DNA of 39,075 bases, from positions 1-39,075 of the forward strand of contig JAFEGO010000015.1 of the NCBI GenBank assembly GCA_018239845.1. The letters are read 5' to 3'. The translations under genes were made by a program, and so were the position numbers. The stretch comes from Verrucomicrobiota bacterium. Its GTDB lineage: Bacteria; Verrucomicrobiota; Verrucomicrobiia; Opitutales; Opitutaceae. Positions 25,801 through 32,963 of this stretch are shown here, in pieces (position 1 is the first letter of the stretch; every line of letters begins with the position of its first letter). The notes under the pieces were generated by a model. That model did no database searches, had not been told where the DNA came from, and was given only the letters and a program-made list of their open reading frames with translations.

Positions 25801-25914
25801 CCGGAGACGACGATCATCGCGGCGCCCGGCACGAGCTGCCGCCACCAGATCAAGGACGCCACGCACCGCCGCGCCCTGCACCCCGCCGAGATTCTGCACG
25901 CGGCGCTGGTGTGA
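22870..25914 (+). CDS. YdiJ-type FAD/Fe-S D-2-hydroxyacid dehydrogenase
   Basis: 1014-residue fusion of an FAD-linked oxidase and a Fe-S/CCG protein, close in length and order to E. coli YdiJ (about 1018), reported as a D-2-hydroxyglutarate dehydrogenase. The FAD_binding_4 domain (about 35-230) contains PRAAGTSLAGQVVGGGIV and GGMVGNNSCGSNSL. The FAD-oxidase C-terminal domain (about 270-540) follows, with HAGAGELHTRP and SGEHGDGRLRGE. A 4Fe-4S region around 569-650 includes CLSCKGCKSECPSN. The CCG region (about 765-1010) includes GHCHQKAL (near 913) and GCCGMAGSFGY (near 944). ATG 22870 is chosen because the FAD domain starts shortly after; the frame is open upstream. A 74-bp REPIN-like element interrupts the linker near residue 738-762 without breaking the frame. 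Confidence 0.9.
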   Translation: MVSASSSADFNRLAAALEGELHTGRTLRLLYATDASEYQEIPAAVALPRSEADVRAVLAFARENHLGFIPRAAGTSLAGQVVGGGIVADIGRHLNKIISLDVARRRVRVQPGVIRNDLNHYLKPHGLLFGPETSTASRAMLGGMVGNNSCGSNSLVYGSTRDHLMSARGFLSDGSEVTFGELTPAEFAAKCDGPATLETKIYRTVRDLLGSAENRRLIRDNFPKPSVTRRNTGYALDALMDCTVFDPAAEKPFNLCRLLVGSEGTLFVGVEFEFSVDPLPPPAALLCAHFASVQDALHATLLALRHQPSACELIDRHVLECTKQNLEQAKNRFFVQGDPGAILVVELREGGREGIEAACRALESELRAAGLGYAFPVLWGDDVNKVWDLRRAGQGVMSNVVGDAKPREVVEDTAVAVADLPAYIGEFDALMRDKYGIHCVYYAHAGAGELHTRPLFNLKTPEGLKMFRDIATDVAALVKKYRGSLSGEHGDGRLRGEFIKFMVGDECYALMRRVKDTFDPHGLLNPGKIIDTPPMDTSLRHSPGDPDPHYETVFNFDATQGLLRAAEKCNGSGDCRKTAVSGGTMCPSYMATRSEKDTTRARANMLRHMLTHPRDQQRPFDSPEVAEVMDLCLSCKGCKSECPSNVDVARLKAEWLQHWHDTHGVPFRSRLVAGFSRAMAAASVAPGVFNWVVKNRVTGGLVKKISGFAPDRSIPPLHATTLRKWHAKYANKTDIGSTVGAALRRDETRGEATDRGVKPLLQPENERPAFPNGRVYLFCDEFTNYNDTDVGIKAVELLNRLGYEVVIPEHVDSGRAQLSKGLVRDAKQLAIRNVELLASVVTAETPLIGLEPSAILGFRDEFPDLVPAALAPAAQALAKNALLFDEFIAREAEAGRITRAAFTAEPRQIRLHGHCHQKALSSLKPTIRALSLPAHYEVVTIPSGCCGMAGSFGYEAEHYALSQQVGELVLFPAVRSAPETTIIAAPGTSCRHQIKDATHRRALHPAEILHAALV
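25082..25155. repeat. REPIN-like double hairpin inserted in frame (copy 2)
   Basis: Perfect 25-bp inverted arms (25082-25106 and 25131-25155) separated by 24 bases. Each arm carries GTAG next to its outer end and a small hairpin (GCGGC, loop TTTAC, GCCGC). It lies within the linker between the Fe-S and CCG parts of the dehydrogenase and is translated as about 25 residues (VGAALRRDETRGEATDRGVK in its middle). Confidence 0.85.
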
Positions 25915-25969
25915 ATTCGGCGCACGAAGAAAAACTGGCGTTTCAATCGTGCGGAGCTAGATTTTCGGC

Positions 25970-26182
25970 ATGACGCGGTTGCAAGAATTGAAGCGAGAGG
26001 CGATGAGCCTGACCGACGCAGAACGCGCCGCGCTGGCCTCCGATCTTCTACAGACGCTTCCCGCCGTACTGTCCGAAGAAGACGAAGGCGTGGCCGAGGC
26101 GCTTCGGCGCGATGCGGAGCTGGAGATCAATCCCGCCGCCGGGATTGAATGGAAGGATATCAAGCAGGCGCTGGGGCGTTGA
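25970..26182 (+). CDS. Antitoxin of the addiction-module component family
   Basis: 70-residue protein of the addiction-module antitoxin family (RelB/PF09720-like). The N-terminus is helical (LQELKREAMSLTDAERAALASDLLQTL), the typical start of this group. An acidic middle (SEEDEGVAEALRRDAELE) follows, and the protein ends near EWKDIKQALGR. It would bind and neutralise the RelE/ParE-type toxin encoded three bases downstream and probably represses its own promoter. The gene is intact. It is well separated from the dehydrogenase (55 bases). Confidence 0.85.
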   Translation: MTRLQELKREAMSLTDAERAALASDLLQTLPAVLSEEDEGVAEALRRDAELEINPAAGIEWKDIKQALGR

Positions 26183-26185
26183 TCG

Positions 26186-26480
26186 ATGGGCCTCGTCTTT
26201 CATCGGCTCGTCCAGAAAGACCTGTCGGCGGTACTGGAGTATTACCGAAGAGGAAGGGGGACGTCTGCTGGCGGACCGATTCTTTGCCGAGCTGGAGATC
26301 ATGGTGGATGAGATCGCGCGGAATCCGCGCCGATTTCATCCGGCTGCACCGGGACTGAAGCGCGCCAATCTGCCCAATTTTCCGTATCACCTGCTCTTCC
26401 GCGAAATGCCGGCCGGTGTGCGCGTGCTTGTGCTGCGCCACCACCGGCGGCATCCGGATTTTGGGCTTACGCGAAAGTAA
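26186..26480 (+). pseudogene. RelE/ParE-type toxin with a frameshift
   Basis: Starts with ATG three bases after the antitoxin stop (MGLVFHRLVQKDLSAVLEYY), then changes reading frame. Continuing in that frame loses homology, whereas the +1 frame from about 26247 gives EEEGGRLLADRFFAELEIMV and then the normal toxin C-terminus (ANLPNFPYHLLFR, LVLRHHRRHPDFGL). One extra base in the CC at 26245-26246 explains it: EYY would join directly to EEEGG. The residues typical of the toxin are spread over both frames. Either the toxin is dead while the antitoxin persists, or there is a sequencing error or +1 frameshifting. Confidence 0.8.
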
Positions 26481-26509
26481 ATCGGACGGCGTAAGCGGCT
26501 GGAGAGGCC

Positions 26510-27748
26510 TCAGCTCTCCAGCACCTCGGCGGCGTGGAGGAAGCCGCCGGCGGTCCAGCCCATCATCTGCGGCATCTTGTACTCGTCGGCGACGTCGATG
26601 CCGCCGGTGAGGGCATTGTATTTTTCCCAGAGCTTGCCGGTGGTCGCCAGATTGCGCGCGCAGGTGAGCACGTATTTTTCCGCGATGCGCTTGGCCTCGG
26701 CCTTATGGCCGTGGCGGAGCAGGCCGATGATGGCGGCGGTCTGCAGGGGCGGCCACATGTTGGGCGCATCCCACTGGTAGGTGTTGGCGGAGGTGTTGCT
26801 GCCCTCGGCGCAGGTCATGACGCCGTGCGCGCGCTCGACGAGCGGGAGGTTGCGGGCAAGGGCGGCGGCCTGCGCGTCGGAGCACACGCCCGACCAGAGG
26901 GCGAAGTACGGCGCGGCGGAGACGACGGTGCCCTGGCGGCCTTGGGCCCAATCGTAATCAAAGTAAAAGCCCTTCGCCTCGTTCCAGAGATAGCGGTCCA
27001 TGAGCGCGCGGCGGTGCGCGGCGCGTTCGCGCCAGACGGCTTCCTCGGCGGGCAGGCCGAGCGTGCGGGCGAAGTCGCCGGCGATGGTCTCGAACTGGAA
27101 GAGGATGGCGTTGGTGTCGACGGGGTTGAAGTCGGCGGCGCGCTGGCTGAAGCGCGGGTTGAAATCCCAGACCTCGCACTCGGCCATTTTGTGGCGGAGG
27201 TACTGCAGGCGCGCGACGGGCTCGGCGGGGATGTCGCGCAGGCGGTGGCTGATCACCTTGTAGAAATCGGCGAGCGTGATCGGGTCGGCGTGCGTGCCGC
27301 AGGTGTTGAGGCCGTTGGGTGCGAGGCGCATCGCCATCCAGAACGCGTATTCCTTGCCGAGCGCGGCGTAGGCGCGGGCCAGCCAGGTGAGGTCCTTGGT
27401 GTGGCGGAAGATGTCCTCGAAGAGGACGGCGGAGACGGGGACCTGCGAGCGGTTGAGCGCGATGCGGACGGAGATGTTGGGGACGAAGCCGATCTGCTCG
27501 ATGCAGTAGATGACGTTGTCGGCGTTGTTGATCGCCTGCGCGAGACGGTTCTGGCGGAGGAGGCCGAGGTTGGTGAAGTAGGTGTCCCAGTAGAAGAAGA
27601 GCCACATGGTCGGGTCCGTGGAGGGGACGGTGTGCGGCCGCGGGAGGGAAAGCTCCTTGGCGGACTCGCCGCGGGAGTCGCGGAAAGTCTGTTCCCAATG
27701 GGCGTCGATGTGGCTGCGGGTGGTGGCGATGGCGTCGCGGAGGAGCAT
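26510..27748 (-). CDS. Trehalase-like glycosidase, GH37 family
   Basis: 412-residue GH37-type (alpha/alpha)6-barrel protein that would hydrolyse trehalose to two glucoses. Trehalase signature-like sequences are FFYWDTYFTNLGLL and YQWDAPNMWPPLQ. The candidate catalytic acid is the Asp in VWDFNPRF (equivalent to the GWDFSSRF Asp). The candidate base is the Glu in ADEYKMPQMMGWTAGG, matching GGEYPLQDGFGWTNG. The protein is shorter than TreA (about 565) and lacks a signal peptide, so it is probably cytoplasmic. Substrate specificity could differ. ATG at 27748 is taken because upstream residues are not family-like. Confidence 0.78.
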   Translation of the reverse strand: MLLRDAIATTRSHIDAHWEQTFRDSRGESAKELSLPRPHTVPSTDPTMWLFFYWDTYFTNLGLLRQNRLAQAINNADNVIYCIEQIGFVPNISVRIALNRSQVPVSAVLFEDIFRHTKDLTWLARAYAALGKEYAFWMAMRLAPNGLNTCGTHADPITLADFYKVISHRLRDIPAEPVARLQYLRHKMAECEVWDFNPRFSQRAADFNPVDTNAILFQFETIAGDFARTLGLPAEEAVWRERAAHRRALMDRYLWNEAKGFYFDYDWAQGRQGTVVSAAPYFALWSGVCSDAQAAALARNLPLVERAHGVMTCAEGSNTSANTYQWDAPNMWPPLQTAAIIGLLRHGHKAEAKRIAEKYVLTCARNLATTGKLWEKYNALTGGIDVADEYKMPQMMGWTAGGFLHAAEVLES

Positions 27749-27838
27749 GGGAGGCCGAGTGTGGCGGGGAAATTCGGCGCAACGCAACCCGCACCCCGTG
27801 AAAGAACAGGCGGGATATGATTTCGCGCGGGGCGGATA

Positions 27839-28180
27839 TCAGGCCGGTGGTTGGGCGTCAGATGGCTTGGGCTCGGAGAGAAGATCTGCGAGCAGGTCTT
27901 CCTGATATTTGGCGTAGCCCGCGTCCTTCGCCCGAATGTCAGCGTCGACGAGGTAATGGTGAATCTCGTGCGGGAGAGATTCGTAGATATCCCTGTACTG
28001 CACGTACAGCACGGCCTCCAATTGGCCGGCGGCTTCGTACCAAGCTTTTATTTCCGCCTTTGTCGACAGTGGCATCGCTTGCAACGCACGCAGTTCCTTC
28101 CTCAGGGCGATTGCCTGGGGATGCGACAAATCCAAGGGTGGGCGAGCCGGCGTACGAAAGATTTTCGCAAGGAAGCCCAT
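27839..28180 (-). CDS. Hypothetical 113-residue soluble protein
   Basis: I do not recognise this protein. It is short, hydrophilic and mostly helical in appearance, with no signal peptide or membrane segment. It opens with a basic stretch (GFLAKIFRTPARPP), and the middle has KAWYEAAGQLEAVLYVQYRDIYESL. The frame is intact, the codon use resembles that of the neighbours, and the opposite frame is not more convincing. It lies between the trehalase-like gene and upp on the same strand. Confidence 0.55.
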   Translation of the reverse strand: MGFLAKIFRTPARPPLDLSHPQAIALRKELRALQAMPLSTKAEIKAWYEAAGQLEAVLYVQYRDIYESLPHEIHHYLVDADIRAKDAGYAKYQEDLLADLLSEPKPSDAQPPA

Positions 28181-28211
28181 GGCTTGAGGTGAGAGGATAG
28201 GCCCGGCGTCC

Positions 28212-28826
28212 TTACGTGCCGTAGAGGCGGTCGCCGAAGTCGCCGAGGCCGGGGAGGATGTACTTCCGGCTGTTCAATTCGCGGTCGAGGGCGGCGGTGT
28301 GGATCGGGATTTTGGGGTGGTGCTTTTCCACCTCCGCGACGCCTTCGGGGGAGCTCACGATGCTCACGAGCGTGACGTCGGTGGCGCCTTGGCCGAGCAC
28401 GACGTCGATCGCCTGCACAGCGGAGCCACCGGTGGCCAGCATCGGATCCACGAGGAGCACGCGGCGGCCGGGGAGGGCGGGGAGCTTGCAGTAATAGCTA
28501 CGGGCGACGGCGGTCGCGTGGTCGCGCTCGAGGCCGATGTAGCCGACGCTCACATCGGGGAAGAGATCGACGAAAGGCTGCACCATGCCGAGGCCGGCGC
28601 GGAGGATCGGCACCACCACGAGATGCTGCGCGAGGACGCGCGCGGGCGTCGGCTCCAACGGGGTCTCGATGGTCCTTACCTCCGTGGGGAGGTTGCGCGT
28701 GGCCTCGATGGCGAGGAGCAGGCTGATCTGGTAGCTGAGCGTGCGGAAGGTGGCGGGCTTGGTGGTCTTGTCCCGCAGATGGGTGATGACGTGGGCGGCG
28801 AGCGGATGATCGAGGACGTGGAGCAT
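28212..28826 (-). CDS. upp: Uracil phosphoribosyltransferase
   Basis: 204-residue type I phosphoribosyltransferase converting uracil and PRPP to UMP in pyrimidine salvage. The N-terminal DHPLAAHVITHLRDKTT is characteristic of Upp. VVPILRAGLGMVQPF is the conserved segment of the fold, the PRPP loop is VLLVDPMLATGGSA, and the uracil-binding C-terminus is YILPGLGDFGDRLYGT. Length matches the family (about 208). ATG at 28826 is clear. The 76-base gap to the preceding penicillin acylase gene is filled by a repeat. Confidence 0.95.
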   Translation of the reverse strand: MLHVLDHPLAAHVITHLRDKTTKPATFRTLSYQISLLLAIEATRNLPTEVRTIETPLEPTPARVLAQHLVVVPILRAGLGMVQPFVDLFPDVSVGYIGLERDHATAVARSYYCKLPALPGRRVLLVDPMLATGGSAVQAIDVVLGQGATDVTLVSIVSSPEGVAEVEKHHPKIPIHTAALDRELNSRKYILPGLGDFGDRLYGT

Positions 28827-28832
28827 GGGAGA

Positions 28833-28897
28833 ATTTTCGATTGGATGCGTCAGTGGGTGAATGGGTAAATCGAAAATCGAGAATCCAAAATCGAAAA
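28833..28897. repeat. AATCGAAAAT-type repeat between acylase and upp genes
   Basis: ATTTTCGATT at 28833-28842 is inverted as AATCGAAAAT at 28868-28877. The run continues with further AATCGAGAATCC and AAAATCGAAAAT units to 28897. It fills almost the whole 76-base intergenic space. A 19-base unit recurs inside the beta-mannosidase gene (11908-11926). Confidence 0.65.
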
Positions 28898-28902
28898 TGA
28901 CC

Positions 28903-31332
28903 TCACGGCGTGAGCGTGAGGGTGTGCTCGGTTTTGCCCGGCAGGAGCGGGCCGGGCTGGCCGTGGACCCAGGCCTCGTGGCCGGCGCGATAGAAGGGCG
29001 AGAGCGGGTGGCCGCTTTCACCGCCGGGCATCTGGAAGAGGCCATCGGCCTCGTGGCCCGGCGCGACGACGAGGCGCATGCTCGCGCCGAAGGTGGGTGA
29101 CTGGATGCGCGGCATGTTGACGTCGCCGGCGAGGGGATCGGCCGGCATGTTGAGCCAGCCGCCGAGCCAGCGCGGCAGGAGGCGGCCGAGCGGGTGGTCG
29201 ATGTGCGCGACATTGCGCGAGCCCCACGTGGCCGCGGCGAGGGGCACGCCTTGTTGCTTGAGGTCGGCGATCACGTCATCGGCGGCCGCGAGGAGCAGGG
29301 CGTCCCAGCTGGGGTAGGAGGGATTGAGGAGATGCGCGGGCTTGGCGCGGAGGAGTTCGCGGAGGGCGGGTTCGTATTGGAAACCGCGCCAGTTGAACTC
29401 CGGGTAGGCCTCCACGCAGGAGGCGAAGATGGGCGTAAGGGCCAGCTCGGAGACGCGGGTGCGGAAGGCGCGCACGAGACGGTAGCTCACCGAATCGGTG
29501 CTGGCGCGGCCTTCCCAATGCGCCACGAGGCGGGCGAGCTCGGCGCGCGCGGGCTTTTCGGCGGTGGCGGCGGGCGTGAGGGCATCGAGGAGAATCTTTT
29601 GCCAAGAGCCGAGAAACACGGCGCGGTCGTCGAGCTGGATGTCCGCGAAATCGCGGGGCGCGACCTTGGCGGTGGGGTTGGTGAGGAGCTGGCCGAGGTC
29701 GTCGCGGAGCTGGGCGGCGCGGGACGGGGCGGCATAGCCGAAGTCGCCGAGCAGGCCGAGCGCGGAGCCGCCGAGGATGCGATTGTTGGCGGTCCAGATC
29801 CGACCGTCGGCCGGCGTAGTGACTGTCGGATACTCATCGGGTGGGAGGAAGCCGTCCCACCGGCGGTCGCCGTACATCCATGAGACCGGCAGGCGGCCGT
29901 CGAAGCCGACGCGCTTGGGCAGCGTGCCGGCGATGGTCCAGGCGATCTGGCCGGCGGAGTCGGCGACGACGAAGTTGTGCGCGGGCATGCCGGAGCGGTG
30001 CGCGATGGCGACGGCCTCGCTGGCGGTGGCGGCGGTCTCGAGCTGGATGAAATTGAGGTTGGTCGCGGCGGGATCGTAGGCGACCCAGTGGTTGGCGATG
30101 GGCAGACCCTTGGCGGTCTGGGCGATGATCGGCCCCCAAGCCGTCCACGAACTCTCGACGGTGACGGGGTCGGAGCCCTTGACGCGGATGGTGTCGGTGC
30201 GCTTCTCGATCGCGATCAGCTCGTCGTGGCCGGGAATCTTATAGAGAGAGGGATCGATGCGGTTGGTGGCGATGGTGACGAGGTCGGCGGTGTCAGCGTA
30301 GGAGACGGTGAGGCCCCAGGCGATGTGGCCGTTGCTGCCGATGACGAGGAAGGGCAGGCCGGGCAGGGTGACGCCGACGGTGCGGTGCGGCGCAGGATCG
30401 CTCCACTCCATGACGGCGCGGTACCAGATGTTGGGCACGGAGAGGCCGAGGTGCGGGTCGTTGGCGAGGAGGGCGGCGCCGGAGGCGGTGTGCGCGCCGG
30501 AGACGGCGAAGCTGTTGCTGCCGGGCAGGAAATCCGGCGCGAGCGGGGCGAATTGCGCGAGCGGCGCGAAGACCGCGGGCGTGGCGGAAGCGGACTTCGC
30601 AGCGGGGCGCAGGTCGATCTCCCGCTCCGTTGGCATCGGCGGGAGCGGCGCGGTGGAGCCGTCGAGCGCGGCGTCTCCGGGCGTGACCAACGGGGCGAAG
30701 AAGGCGATGGCGCGGTCGCCGAGCTCATCGCGGAGCGCGGTGAGGGAACGCTCGTGGCCGTTGCCGGCGTCCTGCAGGTCGAGCGTCATCGCATAGATCA
30801 CCAAAATGCTGTCCTCGGCTCGCCATGGGGCGGGCTCGGTGCGCAGGGCGATGTACTCGAACGGTTTTTTCCCAAGCGCGGCGAGCCCGGCGTTGGCCCC
30901 CGCAGCGTAGCTCTCGAGGAGATTTTTCTCCACTGGCGTGCAGCGCTCAAAAACCTGGTGCGCCAGCGCGCGGAAACCGTGCACACGCGTTTCCTTGTCG
31001 ATCCCCAGCGCGGGTTTCCCAAACAGCTCGGCGAGCTCGCCCGAGGCTCGGCGGCGGAGCAGGTCCATCTGGAAGAAACGGTCCTGCGCGTGGAGGAAAC
31101 CGAGGGCGCGGGCGAGGTCGGCGCGGTTGGCGGCGCGGAGGGTCGGCACACCGAGGGCGTCGCGCGTGACGGTCACGGGTGCGCTTGCGCCGGGGAGGGA
31201 GGCGGTGCCGTCGAGCTGCGGCAGGCTCGCGCGCATCTGATAGTAGAACCACGCGCCGAAGGCGGCGGCGAGCAGGGCGACGACGGCCACGGTGATGGCG
31301 GCGATGCGGGTGAGCTTGAGGAAGGTCTTCAA
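28903..31332 (-). CDS. Penicillin acylase family N-terminal nucleophile hydrolase
   Basis: 809-residue Ntn-hydrolase of the penicillin acylase family, made as a precursor and cut into two chains. An N-terminal membrane or signal segment (AAITVAVVALLAAAFGAWFYY) precedes the alpha chain (TRDALGVPTLRA, FLHAQDRFFQMDLLRRRASGELAE). The cut and the nucleophile are at GSNSFAVSG, with Ser272 becoming the new N-terminus. Known members hydrolyse amides such as beta-lactams or acyl-homoserine lactones, and the substrate here is open. Translation begins at TTG 31332, overlapping the TGA of the gluconokinase gene (TTGA), so the two are coupled. The AATCGAAAAT repeat region follows. Confidence 0.9.
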   Translation of the reverse strand: MKTFLKLTRIAAITVAVVALLAAAFGAWFYYQMRASLPQLDGTASLPGASAPVTVTRDALGVPTLRAANRADLARALGFLHAQDRFFQMDLLRRRASGELAELFGKPALGIDKETRVHGFRALAHQVFERCTPVEKNLLESYAAGANAGLAALGKKPFEYIALRTEPAPWRAEDSILVIYAMTLDLQDAGNGHERSLTALRDELGDRAIAFFAPLVTPGDAALDGSTAPLPPMPTEREIDLRPAAKSASATPAVFAPLAQFAPLAPDFLPGSNSFAVSGAHTASGAALLANDPHLGLSVPNIWYRAVMEWSDPAPHRTVGVTLPGLPFLVIGSNGHIAWGLTVSYADTADLVTIATNRIDPSLYKIPGHDELIAIEKRTDTIRVKGSDPVTVESSWTAWGPIIAQTAKGLPIANHWVAYDPAATNLNFIQLETAATASEAVAIAHRSGMPAHNFVVADSAGQIAWTIAGTLPKRVGFDGRLPVSWMYGDRRWDGFLPPDEYPTVTTPADGRIWTANNRILGGSALGLLGDFGYAAPSRAAQLRDDLGQLLTNPTAKVAPRDFADIQLDDRAVFLGSWQKILLDALTPAATAEKPARAELARLVAHWEGRASTDSVSYRLVRAFRTRVSELALTPIFASCVEAYPEFNWRGFQYEPALRELLRAKPAHLLNPSYPSWDALLLAAADDVIADLKQQGVPLAAATWGSRNVAHIDHPLGRLLPRWLGGWLNMPADPLAGDVNMPRIQSPTFGASMRLVVAPGHEADGLFQMPGGESGHPLSPFYRAGHEAWVHGQPGPLLPGKTEHTLTLTP

Positions 31333-31814
31333 AGGGCGAGGGCGCGCCGGATGGCGGCGGCGATTTCCGCGGGCGGCGGGGTGATGTCGATGGCGAGGGC
31401 GTCGGCGGGCAGCTCGAGGGCGGCGAGCTGGCTGTCGAGCATGGCCGGTTTCATGAAATGATTCTGCCGGGCGCCGATGCGCTCGCGCAAGAGCGCGGGC
31501 GTGCCGGTGAGGTGGACGAGCTTCACGCGGGCGGGGTCGGTGACGACGGCGCGGCGGTAGCGGTCCTTCAGCGCGGAGCAGGTGACGACGGCGGAGCCGC
31601 CGCGCGCGAGCGTGGCCTCGATGTAGGCGCGGATGGCGGCGAGCCAGGGGGCGCGGTCCTCGTCGGTGAGCGGCTGGCCGGCGCTCATCTTGGCGACGTT
31701 GGCGGCCGGGTGGAAATCATCCGCGTCGGCGAAAGGCCAGCCGAGCTGCGCGGCGAGCGTCCGGCCGACGGTGGTCTTGCCGGAGCCGGCCACGCCCATG
31801 AGCAGGATGACCAT
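31329..31814 (-). CDS. gntK: Gluconokinase
   Basis: 161-residue GntK-type P-loop kinase phosphorylating gluconate to 6-phosphogluconate. The Walker A is GVAGSGKTTVG. Family signatures are FADADDFHPAANVAKMSAGQPLTDEDR, whose key parts are DADDFHP and GxPLTDEDR; AVVTCSALKDRYR; and LVHLTGTPALLRERIGARQNHFMK, ending RxxHFM. Length is as expected. It is the upstream partner of the coupled acylase gene and lies 12 bases after the DUF5069 gene. A gluconate transporter is not visible nearby. Confidence 0.93.
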   Translation of the reverse strand: MVILLMGVAGSGKTTVGRTLAAQLGWPFADADDFHPAANVAKMSAGQPLTDEDRAPWLAAIRAYIEATLARGGSAVVTCSALKDRYRRAVVTDPARVKLVHLTGTPALLRERIGARQNHFMKPAMLDSQLAALELPADALAIDITPPPAEIAAAIRRALAL

Positions 31815-31826
31815 GGCGCGGCGGCC

Positions 31827-32273
31827 TCAGGCGAGCCACGGCCGCGTGGCGGCGGGATCGCGCTCCTCGTCGTACTCGATGTAGTCGAACATCGTCTCGA
31901 TCGGTTTGGCCGTGAGCTTCGACTCGACGATGCGCTTGAGCAGGACCTCGCGGCCGGCGTCGCGCCAGCCGCGCTTCATCATGAAGCCGTTCCAGACCTC
32001 GCAATCCTGGTCGCTGCGTTCCCCGCCCTGCTGGTGGCACCACGCGAGGATCTCCTCGTCGGTGCCGCCCTGGGCGACGCGCGCGACGAGGTCGGCGTGC
32101 TTGACGCGGAGGAAGTGGCAGCAGCGGCCGTCGAAGCCGATGCCGACATTCTCGCGGTAGTCCTCCGGGAGGCGGCCCGCGGCGAGCAGGCGGATCTTAT
32201 CAAGCATGCGCCCGAAATAAACGAGGCGGCCGACCTTGGCGTAAACACTACGGAGTCCGGGAACAGCGGGCAT
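31827..32273 (-). CDS. DUF5069 protein
   Basis: 148-residue soluble protein of the DUF5069 family. I recognise it by LRSVYAKVGRLVYFGRMLDK, RLPEDYRENVGIGFDGRC and VWNGFMMKRGWRD. Its function is unknown; no catalytic motif is visible, and the family is conserved in Verrucomicrobia and Planctomycetes. It starts at ATG 32273 and is followed by gntK on the same strand after 12 bases. The 21-base gap to the upstream response regulator gene is too short for a separate promoter, though that gene may end the two-component operon. Confidence 0.85.
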   Translation of the reverse strand: MPAVPGLRSVYAKVGRLVYFGRMLDKIRLLAAGRLPEDYRENVGIGFDGRCCHFLRVKHADLVARVAQGGTDEEILAWCHQQGGERSDQDCEVWNGFMMKRGWRDAGREVLLKRIVESKLTAKPIETMFDYIEYDEERDPAATRPWLA

Positions 32274-32294
32274 GGTTGGTTAATTCGAGTTATT

Positions 32295-32954
32295 TCAGTT
32301 TTCGGGTGAAATCATGCCGTGGCGCATGGCGTAGCGCACGAGGCCGGCGACGTCGTGGATGTCGAGCCGGGCCATCATGTGCATGCGGTGCGTCTCGATG
32401 GTCTTGATACTGAGATTGAGGAGGTAGGCGATCTCCTTCGAACTCTTGCCCTCGGCGATGAGCTGGAGGATCTCGCGCATGCGGGGCGTGAGGGCCTTGA
32501 CGACCTCGAAGCGCGGGTTGGCGAGCTGGTCGAGGTGGCGCGTGAGCAGGTTTTTCGGGAGCGTGGAGCTGAGGTAGGTCTCGCCGCGGCGGATGGCGTC
32601 GATGGCGGTGCCGAGCTCGTCGGTGGCGGCGTCCTTCAGCAGGTAGCCCTTGGCGCCGGCGGCGAGGGCCTTGAGCACGTAGTCCTCGCTCGCGTGCATC
32701 GAGAGGACGAGGACCTTCACCTCCGGGTGGTCGGAGGTGATGGTGGCGGTGGCGTCGAGGCCGTTGAGGCCGGGCATGGAAACATCCATCACGACCATGT
32801 CGGGCGCCTTGAGCTGGACGTAGGTGACCGCGGCGCGGCCGTCGCTCACCTCGGCGAGGACCTTGATGCCGGGCAGGCGCTCCAACAAGCCGCGTATACC
32901 GCCGCGGACGAGCGCGTGGTCGTCGGCCAGGAGGATATTGTAGTCGCGAGCCAT
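32295..32954 (-). CDS. NarL/FixJ-type response regulator
   Basis: 219-residue two-component regulator. The receiver domain (about 1-125) contains the acidic pair in LLADDHALVR, the phosphoacceptor Asp57 in VVMDVSMPGLNG, and Lys in GYLLKDA. A LuxR-type DNA-binding domain follows at about 150-215 (LTPRMREILQLIAEGKSSKEIAYLLNLSIKTIETHR; key parts LTPRMREIL and KTIETHR). The histidine kinase gene ends nine bases upstream on the same strand, so it is the cognate partner, and its HisKA_3 type matches NarL-type regulators. Confidence 0.95.
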   Translation of the reverse strand: MARDYNILLADDHALVRGGIRGLLERLPGIKVLAEVSDGRAAVTYVQLKAPDMVVMDVSMPGLNGLDATATITSDHPEVKVLVLSMHASEDYVLKALAAGAKGYLLKDAATDELGTAIDAIRRGETYLSSTLPKNLLTRHLDQLANPRFEVVKALTPRMREILQLIAEGKSSKEIAYLLNLSIKTIETHRMHMMARLDIHDVAGLVRYAMRHGMISPEN

Positions 32955-32963
32955 ACCAATGAC

